Below, in pieces: positions 25,606 through 33,004 of a DNA stretch of 64,000 bases. The notes under the pieces are model-generated. The model ran no database searches. It worked only from the letters and a program-made list of their open reading frames with translations, and had not been told where the DNA came from. Each line of letters starts with the position of its first letter. The stretch's first letter is position 1. Both the position numbers and the translations under genes were made by a program. Source of the stretch: Geomonas silvestris (GTDB lineage Bacteria > Desulfobacterota > Desulfuromonadia > Geobacterales > Geobacteraceae); the NCBI RefSeq assembly GCF_014193515.1, contig NZ_BLXX01000010.1:124001-188000 (forward strand), read 5' to 3'.

Positions 25606-25735
25606 GTTCTAGGTTCTATGTTCTACGTTCTAGGTTACAAACCCAGACGGCAAAACACGGCAGCCAAGGCCAGAACTTCGATTCTGGAACGTAGAACTTA
25701 GAACGTAGAACTTAGAACGTAGAACTTAGAACGTA
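25606..25735. repeat. Paired inverted arrays of 7-bp repeats between hypD and hypE
   Basis: Four heptads of type GTTCTAG/T/C (25606-25633) face seven heptads alternating GAACGTA and GAACTTA (25687-25735), which are their complement. About 50 bp separate the arrays and include a smaller perfect hairpin (CCAGAA facing TTCTGG). A transcript through here could fold into a long AU-rich stem just before the hypE ribosome binding site. Confidence 0.85.
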
Positions 25736-25757
25736 GAATATCTTTAAGGAGCACCGC

Positions 25758-26768
25758 TTGAACAACGACCTCATTCTTCTGGGCCACGGCAGCGGTGGCA
25801 AGCTGTCGCACCAGCTGTTGGACGACCTGATCATCGCGAAACTCTCGCGCATTCCGGCGCGCGGCCAAAACGACGCCGCCCTGGTGGAACTTGCCGGCGC
25901 CAAGCTCGCCTTCACCACCGACTCTTACGTGGTCGACCCGATCTTCTTCCCCGGCGGCAATATCGGCGACCTCGCGGTGAACGGTACGGTGAACGACCTC
26001 GCCATGATGGGCGCGCGCCCCCGCTTCCTAAGCGTCGGGCTCATCCTCGAGGAGGGGTTTTCCAAGGCAGAACTCTCCAGCATTCTCGATTCGATGGCCG
26101 CCGCGGCCGAGACCGCCGGGGTGGCAATCGTCACCGGCGACACCAAGGTCGTCCCGAAAGGGAAGGGGGACCGCATCTTCATCAATACCTCGGGGATCGG
26201 CGTCATAGAGCACACCCTCACCATCGACGGCGCCTCGGCAAAGGCCGGCGACCTGGTGCTGGTTAACGGCAGCATCGGCGACCACGGCATCGCGGTGCTC
26301 TCGGCTCGGGAAGGGCTGGAGATCGACAGCGGCATCGTCACCGACTCAGCCGCGCTCAACGGTCTGGTCCAGGAACTTATCACCCTGGGCGAGGCGCTGC
26401 ACGTCCTGCGCGATCCCACGCGCGGCGGCGTGGCAACGACGCTCAAAGAGATCGCCGCCCAGTCGGGGGTGAACATCGTCCTCGACGAGGAGAGCCTTCC
26501 CATCAGCACGGGGGTAAAAGGGGTCTGCTCGATTCTCGGGTTGGATCCGCTCTACGTGGCGAACGAAGGGAAACTTCTGGCAATCGTGGCACCGGAGCGT
26601 GCCGGGGAAGCTTTGGAGATCATGCGGCGCCACCCGCTGGGGAAAGACGCCGCTGTCATCGGGGAAGTGACCGGGGCCGCCGACGGGCGGGTGCAGATGC
26701 GAACCTCGGTGGGCGGCCTGCGGGGGGTCGAGATGCTGGCCGGCGAACAACTACCGCGCATCTGCTGA
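25758..26768 (+). CDS. hypE: Carbamoyl dehydratase HypE
   Basis: HypE (336 residues, AIR-synthase fold) dehydrates its own carbamoylated C-terminal cysteine to a thiocyanate. GHGSGGKLS near the N-terminus, TTDSYVVDP and FPGGNIGDLAVNG are typical, and the protein ends PRIC, with the essential terminal Cys. The start is TTG at 25758, preceded by AAGGAG; no ATG fits. It completes the six-gene hyp set in this window. Confidence 0.95.
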   Translation: MNNDLILLGHGSGGKLSHQLLDDLIIAKLSRIPARGQNDAALVELAGAKLAFTTDSYVVDPIFFPGGNIGDLAVNGTVNDLAMMGARPRFLSVGLILEEGFSKAELSSILDSMAAAAETAGVAIVTGDTKVVPKGKGDRIFINTSGIGVIEHTLTIDGASAKAGDLVLVNGSIGDHGIAVLSAREGLEIDSGIVTDSAALNGLVQELITLGEALHVLRDPTRGGVATTLKEIAAQSGVNIVLDEESLPISTGVKGVCSILGLDPLYVANEGKLLAIVAPERAGEALEIMRRHPLGKDAAVIGEVTGAADGRVQMRTSVGGLRGVEMLAGEQLPRIC

Positions 26769-26792
26769 CCCCCGACGGACCGGAAAGGCTGG

Positions 26793-26814
26793 ACCCTCCT
26801 CAATCGAGGAGGGT
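26793..26814. terminator. Hairpin between convergent hypE and pilZ genes
   Basis: A perfect 9-bp stem ACCCTCCTC/GAGGAGGGT with a 4-base loop lies between the two stops and overlaps the stop codon of the PilZ gene. A T-run is weak on both strands, so it may be a stabilising stem rather than an efficient terminator. Confidence 0.5.
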
Positions 26815-27072
26815 CTTCTCGAACTGCAGACCCATGCCGCGGTCGGTTACCCGCACCACCTTCGCCTTCAGGTCACAGAGGATCTGCGGCGTCAGGGTGT
26901 GGTAGATGGTGACCGAGACCTTGTCCTCGATCTCCATCTTGCGAGCCGAGGTCACAAACACCCCCTTCATGCTGAGGTTCTCCACTTCGGCCTCGACCAT
27001 TTCGTCATCCACATGAATGTTCGCCTTCGCATGCAGTGCCAGCCTGGCAAAATTCCGTTTCTCCTTGTACAT
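26800..27072 (-). CDS. PilZ-domain protein
   Basis: This 90-residue protein consists of one PilZ domain. KRNFAR supplies the RxxxR motif near residue 5 and ENLSMKG the [D/N]xSxxG motif near 38, both needed to bind c-di-GMP. ATG 27072 follows GGGAGG; the longer in-frame GTG at 27084 overlaps that site. A perfect 11-bp inverted repeat lies 49 bp upstream and may be its operator. It is the second stand-alone PilZ protein in the window. Confidence 0.85.
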   Translation of the reverse strand: MYKEKRNFARLALHAKANIHVDDEMVEAEVENLSMKGVFVTSARKMEIEDKVSVTIYHTLTPQILCDLKAKVVRVTDRGMGLQFEKTLLD

Positions 27073-27377
27073 CGGCCCTCCCACGTGACGGCAAAAGTAA
27101 GGTTGAGTGACGCCAAAATGGCTTTGATTAGTCTAGTCTAATCAAAGCGGAATGCAAGCGGCCGAGCCCGAAAAGATAAAGCTGCGCGGTTACTGGTTCA
27201 AGCGGCTCCGGTCTTCGCATGAATTCGCGTGTTCCTTCGGGTTAATCTTTCTCTCATGGGGACGTTCGTGCTGGGGGGGTTGGGGGGCTGTGTCCTGCCG
27301 ATGCCGGCCGGTAATGGGGAAGGGACCGGAAGTGGTACGGCGGTTTGCGCGGAGCAGATCCCGGGGAGCCCGACACC
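27073..27377. other. Intergenic region between two leftward genes
   Basis: The gap of 305 bp contains the perfect inverted repeat at 27121-27148. The remainder shows a G-rich stretch near 27268-27290 and no credible gene; an open frame on the plus strand runs into the antisense of the MshEN-receiver gene and has no family resemblance. Confidence 0.5.
27121..27148. promoter_or_regulatory. Perfect inverted repeat upstream of pilZ
   Basis: GCTTTGATTAG at 27121-27131 and CTAATCAAAGC at 27138-27148 form a perfect 11-bp inverted repeat around a 6-bp centre. There is no T-run, so a dimeric regulator site is more likely than a terminator. It lies 49 bp upstream of the leftward PilZ start. Confidence 0.55.
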
Positions 27378-28247
27378 TCAGGCACCTTGGGCGCTGCGTC
27401 CCAGGGTTGCCGCGCCGCGGGAGCGCAACTGCTGCACCAGGTCGAAGGCGCGCTTGACGCGCGCCACCATCCGCACCGTGGTCATCGGCTTGCCGATGAA
27501 GTCGTGGAACCCGGACTTGAGAGCGCGGTGCTCCTCTTCCGGGGAGGCCTTTGCACTTAACAGGATCATCGGGATGTGCGCCGAGGCGGGGTTCGCCTTG
27601 ATGGCCCGCATCAGACCGTAGCCGTCTAACTTGGGCATGGCCGAGTCGCACAGGATCAGGTCCGGGCGCTCGGCAAAGGTCGCGCGCAACCCTTCGACAC
27701 CGTCGCCCGCGGTGAGCACCTGGTACCCCTCGCTGCGCAGGGCCGCGCTGATGAGGTCGGTGATTTCCGGGGAATCGTCGACGACCAGTACCGTTAGCTG
27801 GCAGTTTTCGGCGCTCTCGCCACGCAGGTAGTGCTCGCGCACCGCCGCCAGGATGGCTCCCCGGGTGGCGAGGACCGGGACGATGCTCAGGGCGGTCTTT
27901 TGCTCCAAATATTCGATGGTGTCGCGGTCGAAGGGGTCGGCGATGGCCAGGGAGAGCTTGCCGTTTTCCCGGCTCAGCGGAAATACCAGCTTTTGCAGGG
28001 CGACCTCTTGAGGTATAAGCGCGAGAAGGGCCTCGGGTATCTCCCGGCGTACCGTCTCGCCGAGGGTCTGGAATCCGAACTGGCGCGCCAGTGCCTCCAC
28101 CAACTCTTCCTGGTAGATGACCCCCATCTCGTCGAGTACCGCTCCTAATTTTTTACCGGTTCCCCGCTGTCTGATGAGAGCGCGCTCCAGGGTCTTCACC
28201 GTTATGATGCCGGATTGAACCAACAATTCGCCGAGGTGCATTTTCAT
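27378..28247 (-). CDS. MshEN (PilB/GspE N-terminal) domain fused to a response-regulator receiver
   Basis: This protein has 289 residues. Residues 1 to about 145 match the N-terminal domain of type II secretion/pilus ATPases, with both repeats of the MshEN c-di-GMP motif visible: HLGELLVQSG...LERALIRQ and KLGAVLDEMG...LVEALARQ. The ATPase itself is absent. Residues about 150-275 are a CheY-type receiver: VVDDS, phospho-acceptor in LCDSAMP, and the conserved Lys in FIGKP. It would couple a c-di-GMP input to a phospho-relay or protein partner. It lies alone on the minus strand between pilZ and amt. The start ATG 28247 has only a weak AGGAAAAGG site. Confidence 0.82.
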   Translation of the reverse strand: MKMHLGELLVQSGIITVKTLERALIRQRGTGKKLGAVLDEMGVIYQEELVEALARQFGFQTLGETVRREIPEALLALIPQEVALQKLVFPLSRENGKLSLAIADPFDRDTIEYLEQKTALSIVPVLATRGAILAAVREHYLRGESAENCQLTVLVVDDSPEITDLISAALRSEGYQVLTAGDGVEGLRATFAERPDLILCDSAMPKLDGYGLMRAIKANPASAHIPMILLSAKASPEEEHRALKSGFHDFIGKPMTTVRMVARVKRAFDLVQQLRSRGAATLGRSAQGA

Positions 28248-28320
28248 TATTGACCGGACCTTTTCCTGTAATTAGAATTAGCTCACCAGGAATATATCCT
28301 CTTTCCCAAAAATAGCAAAA

Positions 28321-28346
28321 TAAAAAAGGCCCGTTTCCGGGCCTTT
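28321..28346 (-). terminator. Rho-independent terminator of amt
   Basis: On the minus strand a 9-bp stem AAAGGCCCG/CGGGCCTTT with a GAAA loop runs into TTTTTTATTTT. It lies about 27 bp after the amt stop. Confidence 0.9.
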
Positions 28347-28372
28347 CGGGGTTGCTGTTGCTGGAGTTAGCC

Positions 28373-29593
28373 TTAGCGGATGCTGTCTTCCGGGTAGGCG
28401 CCAATGCTGTGGATGGAAAGGTCGGCGCCGTTGAACTCGGCCTCCGGGTCGAGACGGATCCCCACGGTCTTGGAGAGTACCCCGTAGACCAGGAAACCGT
28501 TGACCAGTGCAAAGACGATCGCTGCCAAGGTTCCCAGGAGCTGCGAGACGAAGCTGACCCCGCCCAGGCCGCCCAGCGCCTCACCGCCGAAGAGACCCGC
28601 GGCGATACCGCCCCAGGAGCCGATGATACCGTGCAGCGGCCAAACGCCCAGGACGTCATCGATCTTCAGTTTCTCCTGCTCGATGTGGAAGCCGTAGACG
28701 AAGATGATCGAGGCGATGGCGCCGGTCACGAAGGCGGCCAGGGGGTGCATGATGTCGCTGCCGGCGCAGACCGCGATGAGGCCGGCCAGGGCGCCGTTGT
28801 GCACGAAGCCGGGGTCGTTTTTGCTGGCGATGAGGGCCGCGAGCACCCCGCCTACCATGGCCATGAGCGAGTTCACCGCCACGATGCCGGAGATCTTCTC
28901 CAGGTGTCCGGCGCTCATCACGTTGAAGCCGAACCACCCCACCGCGAGGATCCAGGAACCCAGGGCCAGGAAGGGGATGTTGCTGATCGGCAGCGGGTGC
29001 GACTTGCCGCGAACGTAGCGCCCCATGCGGGGGCCGAGGATCAGGACGGCGGGGAGGGCGAGCCAGCCGCCGATGGAGTGCACCACCACGGAACCTGCGT
29101 AATCGTGGAACTCGGCGCCACCCAGCGACTTGAAGAGGTCCTGCAGAAGCGACATGTTCTTCCCCCAGATGAGCGACTCGAAGAGGGGGTAGCTCAGGCC
29201 CGCGAAGATGGCACCCGCGGTTACCTGCGGCCAGAACTTGGCGCGCTCGGCGATGCCGCCGGAGATGATGGCGGGGATGCAGGCGGCGAAGCAGAGCAGG
29301 AAGAAGTAGTGGGTGATGTCGTAGCCCTGGTTGTCGCCCAGGATCTGCTTCACCGGCTTCAGGAAGCTGATGCCGTAGGCGATCGGGAAACCGACCAGGA
29401 AGTAGACCACCGTGGAGACCGACCAGTCGGTGAGGATCTTGACGAAGGCGTTGACCTGGTTCTTCTTGCGAACCGTCCCCACCTCGAGAAAGGCGAAGCC
29501 CGCGTGCATGGCGAATACCATGACCGCGCCGAGCATGAGAAAGAGCACATCGCTGCTGCTGCCCAGTGGGGTCGTCATTGACATCCCGTTCAT
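28373..29593 (-). CDS. amt: Ammonium transporter
   Basis: This Amt/MEP/Rh-family channel (406 residues) has eleven expected membrane helices with the N-terminus outside. Typical motifs are visible: GFAFLEVGTVRKKNQVN in helix 1-2, DYAGSVVVHSIGG with the first pore histidine, and HGIIGSWGGIAAG with the second. ATG 29593 follows GGAGGTACC. No glnK/glnB gene is adjacent, which is unusual since PII is commonly paired with amt. Upstream lie a -24/-12 promoter and three 21-bp-spaced enhancer-like sites, so nitrogen control by an NtrC-type activator is likely. Confidence 0.95.
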   Translation of the reverse strand: MNGMSMTTPLGSSSDVLFLMLGAVMVFAMHAGFAFLEVGTVRKKNQVNAFVKILTDWSVSTVVYFLVGFPIAYGISFLKPVKQILGDNQGYDITHYFFLLCFAACIPAIISGGIAERAKFWPQVTAGAIFAGLSYPLFESLIWGKNMSLLQDLFKSLGGAEFHDYAGSVVVHSIGGWLALPAVLILGPRMGRYVRGKSHPLPISNIPFLALGSWILAVGWFGFNVMSAGHLEKISGIVAVNSLMAMVGGVLAALIASKNDPGFVHNGALAGLIAVCAGSDIMHPLAAFVTGAIASIIFVYGFHIEQEKLKIDDVLGVWPLHGIIGSWGGIAAGLFGGEALGGLGGVSFVSQLLGTLAAIVFALVNGFLVYGVLSKTVGIRLDPEAEFNGADLSIHSIGAYPEDSIR

Positions 29594-29651
29594 TGAAGGT
29601 ACCTCCGTTGGTAAGTGGCCCGGTCTGCGCTGACCGAGGTCGCCCTGCAAC

Positions 29652-29667
29652 AGCAAGCTTCCTGCCA
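29652..29667 (-). promoter_or_regulatory. Sigma-54 (-24/-12) promoter of amt
   Basis: On the minus strand TGGCAG-GAAGC-TTGCT fits the RpoN consensus TGGCAC-N5-TTGCW in all but one defined position, with GG and GC 12 bp apart. Transcription would start near 29640, about 47 bp before the start codon. Confidence 0.85.
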
Positions 29668-29710
29668 ATTTGCTAACCCCCCGGAAACCCATGAGGGGGT
29701 GAACGGCAGA

Positions 29711-29769
29711 TGCCTAATTAAGGTGCAGCTCTGCCTAATTGCTGGGCGCAGCTGCCTAATGAATGTGCA
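29711..29769. promoter_or_regulatory. Three phased enhancer-like sites upstream of amt
   Basis: Three copies of a TGCCTAAT...GCA site begin at 29711, 29732 and 29753, exactly 21 bp (two helical turns) apart. Copies 1 and 3 fit TGC-N11-GCA, the general form of NtrC sites (copy 1: TGCCTAATTAAGGTGCA); copy 2 has two extra bases. They centre about 80, 100 and 120 bp upstream of the predicted start of amt transcription. Confidence 0.7.
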
Positions 29770-29833
29770 GGAATAGGGGTTGACCTCCCCTGCGGCACGG
29801 GGTACATTCAACCGGTTCGAGCGAGGGGGAGCC

Positions 29834-30988
29834 GTGTCGCGCAAGACAGCACTCATCAGTTGCACCGATCTGGGCGGGTACAGCTACGGGGAGGCGCATC
29901 CCTTCAAGGTACAGCGCTTTCGCCTGGCGCACGACCTGATGGGGGCCTACGGGCTCTTGCAGCTCCCGGGGATGGAGCTGCGCCGGCCCCGCCCGGTGAC
30001 TCACCAGGAACTCCTTACCGGTCACAGCGCGGAATACCTGGAGCGCCTGCGCGAGTTCAGCGCCGCGAGCGAGCCGCGGGCCGATTTCCGTTTCGGCTTG
30101 GGCGACCTGGAGAACCCGGTGTTCCCCGGCGTCTACGACTGGGCCTGCCTGGGGGTCTCGGGGACCCTGGAGGCGGCCCGGCTGGTGAGTGAAGAGGGGT
30201 TCGCCGCCGCCTTCAACCCGCTGGGGGGGTGGCACCACGCCCAGAAAAGCCGCGCCTCGGGCTTTTCCTACCTAAACGACGCGGTGGTCGCCATCAACTA
30301 CCTGGTGGCTCAGGGGAAGCGGGTGGTCTACCTGGACCTCGACGCCCACCACGGCGACGGGGTGCAAAACGCCTTCTACGACACCGACCGGGTGCTCACC
30401 ATCTCGCTGCACGAAAGCGGCAGGTACTTCTTCCCGGGGACCGGGTTCGAGGACGAGACCGGCACCGGGGCGGGGGAGGGGTACTGCGTGAACGTCCCGC
30501 TGCAGGCCCACACCGACGACGCACTCTTCATGAAGGCCTTCGACGAGGTCGCCTTCCCGCTCATCGCGGCCTACGATCCGGACCTGCTCGTTACCCAGTT
30601 GGGGGCCGACACCTTCCGCACCGACCCCCTGACCCGGCTCGAGGTCACCACCCACGCCTACGCCTACATCATGAAGAAGCTGAGGGCCCTCGCCATCCCC
30701 TGGGTCGCCGTGGGGGGCGGGGGGTACGACCTCATGAACGTGGCACGCGCCTGGACCCTCGCCTGGGCCATCATGAACGACCGCGAGATTTCGCCCAGGC
30801 TCCCCCAGTCCTTCCTGAAGTTAAGCGGAGCCCTGGGCTTTCCGCACCGCATGCTCCTGGACGCCATGCACTGGGCCCAGGAGGACGACCGCAACGTGGC
30901 GCTCGACGCCGTGCAAAAGAGCATCGCCCTGGTACGGGCCCGGGTCTTCCCTGTACTGATCGGTCCCTATGGCAGCGACCGGCGCTGA
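29834..30988 (+). CDS. Histone-deacetylase-family protein (AcuC-like)
   Basis: This is a 384-residue zinc-dependent class I-type deacetylase. The catalytic tract is visible: GGWHHAQ (paired histidines), GFSYLNDAVVAI, DLDAHHGDGVQ with the Asp-His zinc ligands, and TQLGAD with the second Asp. A glycine-rich loop GGGGYD follows near residue 300. In other bacteria AcuC deacetylates acetyl-CoA synthetase. GTG 29834 follows GGGGGAG. The gene runs divergently from amt and overlaps the next gene by 20 bases, implying joint function. Confidence 0.88.
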   Translation: MSRKTALISCTDLGGYSYGEAHPFKVQRFRLAHDLMGAYGLLQLPGMELRRPRPVTHQELLTGHSAEYLERLREFSAASEPRADFRFGLGDLENPVFPGVYDWACLGVSGTLEAARLVSEEGFAAAFNPLGGWHHAQKSRASGFSYLNDAVVAINYLVAQGKRVVYLDLDAHHGDGVQNAFYDTDRVLTISLHESGRYFFPGTGFEDETGTGAGEGYCVNVPLQAHTDDALFMKAFDEVAFPLIAAYDPDLLVTQLGADTFRTDPLTRLEVTTHAYAYIMKKLRALAIPWVAVGGGGYDLMNVARAWTLAWAIMNDREISPRLPQSFLKLSGALGFPHRMLLDAMHWAQEDDRNVALDAVQKSIALVRARVFPVLIGPYGSDRR

Positions 30989-31784
30989 AGAGATCCTCAA
31001 GGATGCGCGCGGGCGCGAGCTCTACTCGCTCCACGACATCAACCGGCTCGAGCCGGCGGAAAAGGAGGCGATCTACCGCGTCCTGCTGCCGGCGCGGCTG
31101 GTCGAGCTCCTGGAACGGTCGGGGGGCTCGGTCCGCTTCGTCGCTCCCGACGGGCTGCGCCTGGTGCGCATCGAGGCGCGCCTTAAGCCCGAGGACCGGG
31201 ACCTGGTCTTCTTCGTGGAGCTCTGCGACACTCAGCACCGGCAGATGGAGCTCTCCTTCTGCATCATCACGGACCCCAGGGCCCCGCGCTTCAACGTGGA
31301 CCAGGACGAACAGGGGCGTGACAACTGTTTCGCCACCCAAGGGAGAAACCTCCCCGAGGAGGAGCGCGCCATGGCGGCCGGGCTCTTCCCGAACCAGACC
31401 CGGCACGGGCTGCGCATGTTCCGCGAGTTCCTGCCGCTTCTGGAGCGCTTCACCGCGAGCCTCGACATGCAGTTCATCGTCGCGGAGCCGCTTACCTACG
31501 ACAACGCCATCCGCTACGAGCACTACGGCTTCGATTACCTGGTGGGGAAGAGGCTCATGCAGGAGATCGACGCCGGCTTCGCCCCGGGAGGGGTGCTGAC
31601 CCGCCGCCTGGACGGCTCCACCCCCTTTCGCCGGCCCGGCGCCGAGAAGAGCGTCCTGGGGCGCAGCTGGGCGATCCACGACGGGATCCTCGACGAGCCA
31701 TGGGACGGCGTGCGCATCTACAAGACCGTCGGCGTCGATGCCGGCGTGGATACCTTCCCCGCGCGGGAACGCAAGGAGATCTAG
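30969..31784 (+). CDS. Uncharacterised protein, possibly GNAT-like
   Basis: I do not recognise this 271-residue protein with certainty. The segment AEPLTYDNAIRYEHYGFDYL near residue 177 resembles the last helix-strand unit of GNAT acyltransferases (Asn-x-x-x-x-Arg-x-Tyr-Glu-x-x-Gly-Phe), and the flanking strands are compatible. The classic acetyl-CoA loop (Q/RxxGxG/A) is not evident, so this stays tentative. Its ATG lies inside the deacetylase gene (20-base overlap), and the TPR gene follows directly. An acetyltransferase beside an AcuC-like deacetylase would recall the acuA-acuC pairing of Bacillus, but this is inference. Confidence 0.6.
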   Translation: MAATGAEEILKDARGRELYSLHDINRLEPAEKEAIYRVLLPARLVELLERSGGSVRFVAPDGLRLVRIEARLKPEDRDLVFFVELCDTQHRQMELSFCIITDPRAPRFNVDQDEQGRDNCFATQGRNLPEEERAMAAGLFPNQTRHGLRMFREFLPLLERFTASLDMQFIVAEPLTYDNAIRYEHYGFDYLVGKRLMQEIDAGFAPGGVLTRRLDGSTPFRRPGAEKSVLGRSWAIHDGILDEPWDGVRIYKTVGVDAGVDTFPARERKEI

Positions 31785-31785
31785 C

Positions 31786-32730
31786 ATGGAGAGGAAAACC
31801 ACCCCGCTTCCCGGGATCGTCTACTTCACCCCCCCGCCCGAGGCCGTGGTCACCGGGCTGGACGGCAAGGTCGAGCTTAAGGTCGGGAACCTGCCGCTAC
31901 CGCTTCTGGAGCAGGACTTCCTGGCCCTTTCCGGCGAGCTCGGCTACGACGCCTTGGGGCGCGGCATCTACCAGGCGCTGCGCAGCGACCCGGGGTGCCT
32001 GAACGCCCAGGAGTACGCGAGGCTTCTCAAGGAGGGGTACCCGCACTACCTCTCCGAGCTGGCGAGCCACATCCTCATGCTGGGGGAGAAGGAGGTCGAG
32101 GTCCCCTACCTGGACCGCCGGGTGAACCTTTTGCGCATCTTCGCCCTGATGGAGCCGGAGAACGCCCACTTCCCGCTGGAGATCGGCGCGACGCTTTTGG
32201 ACAAGGGGTGCCGCTTCTCGGCGCTGCACCTCTCCACGATGACGCTGTACCGCGCCGAGGAGTACCTGGAGCGGGCCTTCAGGCTCTCTCCCGACAACCC
32301 CAAGGTGCTCTCCACCCTGGCGGAGGTCTGTTTCCTGCTCGGCAAGTACCCGCGCGCGGCCGAGCTGTGGCAGGGGCTTTTGCCGGGGCTCGCCCCGGAG
32401 GCAGCTGAGGTGGTGCGCACCCGCCTGGAGAAGATCGAGAAGGGCGAGCTCCCCCGGGTGCCGGCGGTCGACTACCTCGAGGCGGTGGCGGTGGCCCTTT
32501 CCCTGCAGCAAGGCGGGGCGAGCGACGAGGCGGCGGCCGTCTTCGGTGACATCATGGCCGACGAGCAGTTCGCCGGGGAGTTCCCGATGGCGGAGATCCC
32601 CTACCTGTGCGCACTCTGCTGCAGCGACCTGGGGCGCGGCCGGGACGCCCGCCTCTTGCTGCGCCAGGCGCTGAAACTCAACCCGGACTTCGCCGAGGCG
32701 CGCGAGGCCCTGGAAAAACTTTCCGAGTAG
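31786..32730 (+). CDS. TPR-repeat protein
   Basis: This 314-residue soluble protein has tetratricopeptide-type helical pairs: AEEYLERAFRLSPDNPKVLSTLAEVC...KYPRAAELW near 160, and a C-terminal ARLLLRQALKLNPDFAEAREAL. The first 100 residues are not assigned. It starts one base after the preceding stop, with AAGGAG inside the end of that gene, so the three genes form one operon. The likely role is a scaffold for protein contacts. The client is unknown. Confidence 0.75.
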   Translation: MERKTTPLPGIVYFTPPPEAVVTGLDGKVELKVGNLPLPLLEQDFLALSGELGYDALGRGIYQALRSDPGCLNAQEYARLLKEGYPHYLSELASHILMLGEKEVEVPYLDRRVNLLRIFALMEPENAHFPLEIGATLLDKGCRFSALHLSTMTLYRAEEYLERAFRLSPDNPKVLSTLAEVCFLLGKYPRAAELWQGLLPGLAPEAAEVVRTRLEKIEKGELPRVPAVDYLEAVAVALSLQQGGASDEAAAVFGDIMADEQFAGEFPMAEIPYLCALCCSDLGRGRDARLLLRQALKLNPDFAEAREALEKLSE

Positions 32731-32739
32731 GAGGAGCGA

Positions 32740-32835
32740 ATGTTTGGCTTTAGTCCCGCAGACTGGATCTTCATAGCCGGCGTGATGGGCGTGATTTTTT
32801 TCTTTGTTGCCATAAGCGGCATGAGGAAGAGATGA
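32740..32835 (+). CDS. Small single-helix membrane protein (31 residues)
   Basis: ATG 32740 is preceded by GGAGGAGCGA, an optimal site, and lies 9 bp after the TPR gene. The peptide starts MFGFSPADW, has one hydrophobic helix (IFIAGVMGVIFFFVAISG), and ends with a basic tail MRKR, consistent with an N-out/C-in membrane peptide. The start site quality, coding close behind the operon and sensible topology argue that it is real. No family is recognised. Confidence 0.65.
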   Translation: MFGFSPADWIFIAGVMGVIFFFVAISGMRKR

Positions 32836-32849
32836 TATCCTGTAGGTGC

Positions 32850-32984
32850 TAAAACCGTGAACGACGTTGAGTAGTTGAGTCGGGGAAAAACGGGGAGGCG
32901 GGGCTGGTTCACTGGCTCCTGGGCCGCTCATCCAGTAAAAGGGAGCTTTTGACCACTCAACGACTCGACCGCCCAACGGTTTTA
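32850..32984. repeat. Inverted repeat element with heptad-like arms
   Basis: TAAAACCGT at 32850-32858 faces ACGGTTTTA at 32976-32984, a perfect 9-bp match. Inside each arm are degenerate 7-bp units of the form GTTGAGT (left, 32866-32880) and ACTCAAC/GACTCGA (right, 32955-32968). The centre (about 70 bp) has no open frame. The architecture matches the facing arrays at 19.7 and 25.6 kb. Confidence 0.7.
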
Positions 32985-33004
32985 CCCAAAAAAGGAGGTT
33001 CGCC

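Noticed and set aside
25606-25735. CRISPR-like array
   Set aside because: Units are contiguous 7-bp repeats without spacers and the arms are inverted, and no cas gene is nearby.
27229-27621. Open frame on the plus strand with a hydrophobic start
   Set aside because: Most of it is antisense to the firmly assigned MshEN-receiver gene, and no site precedes the start.
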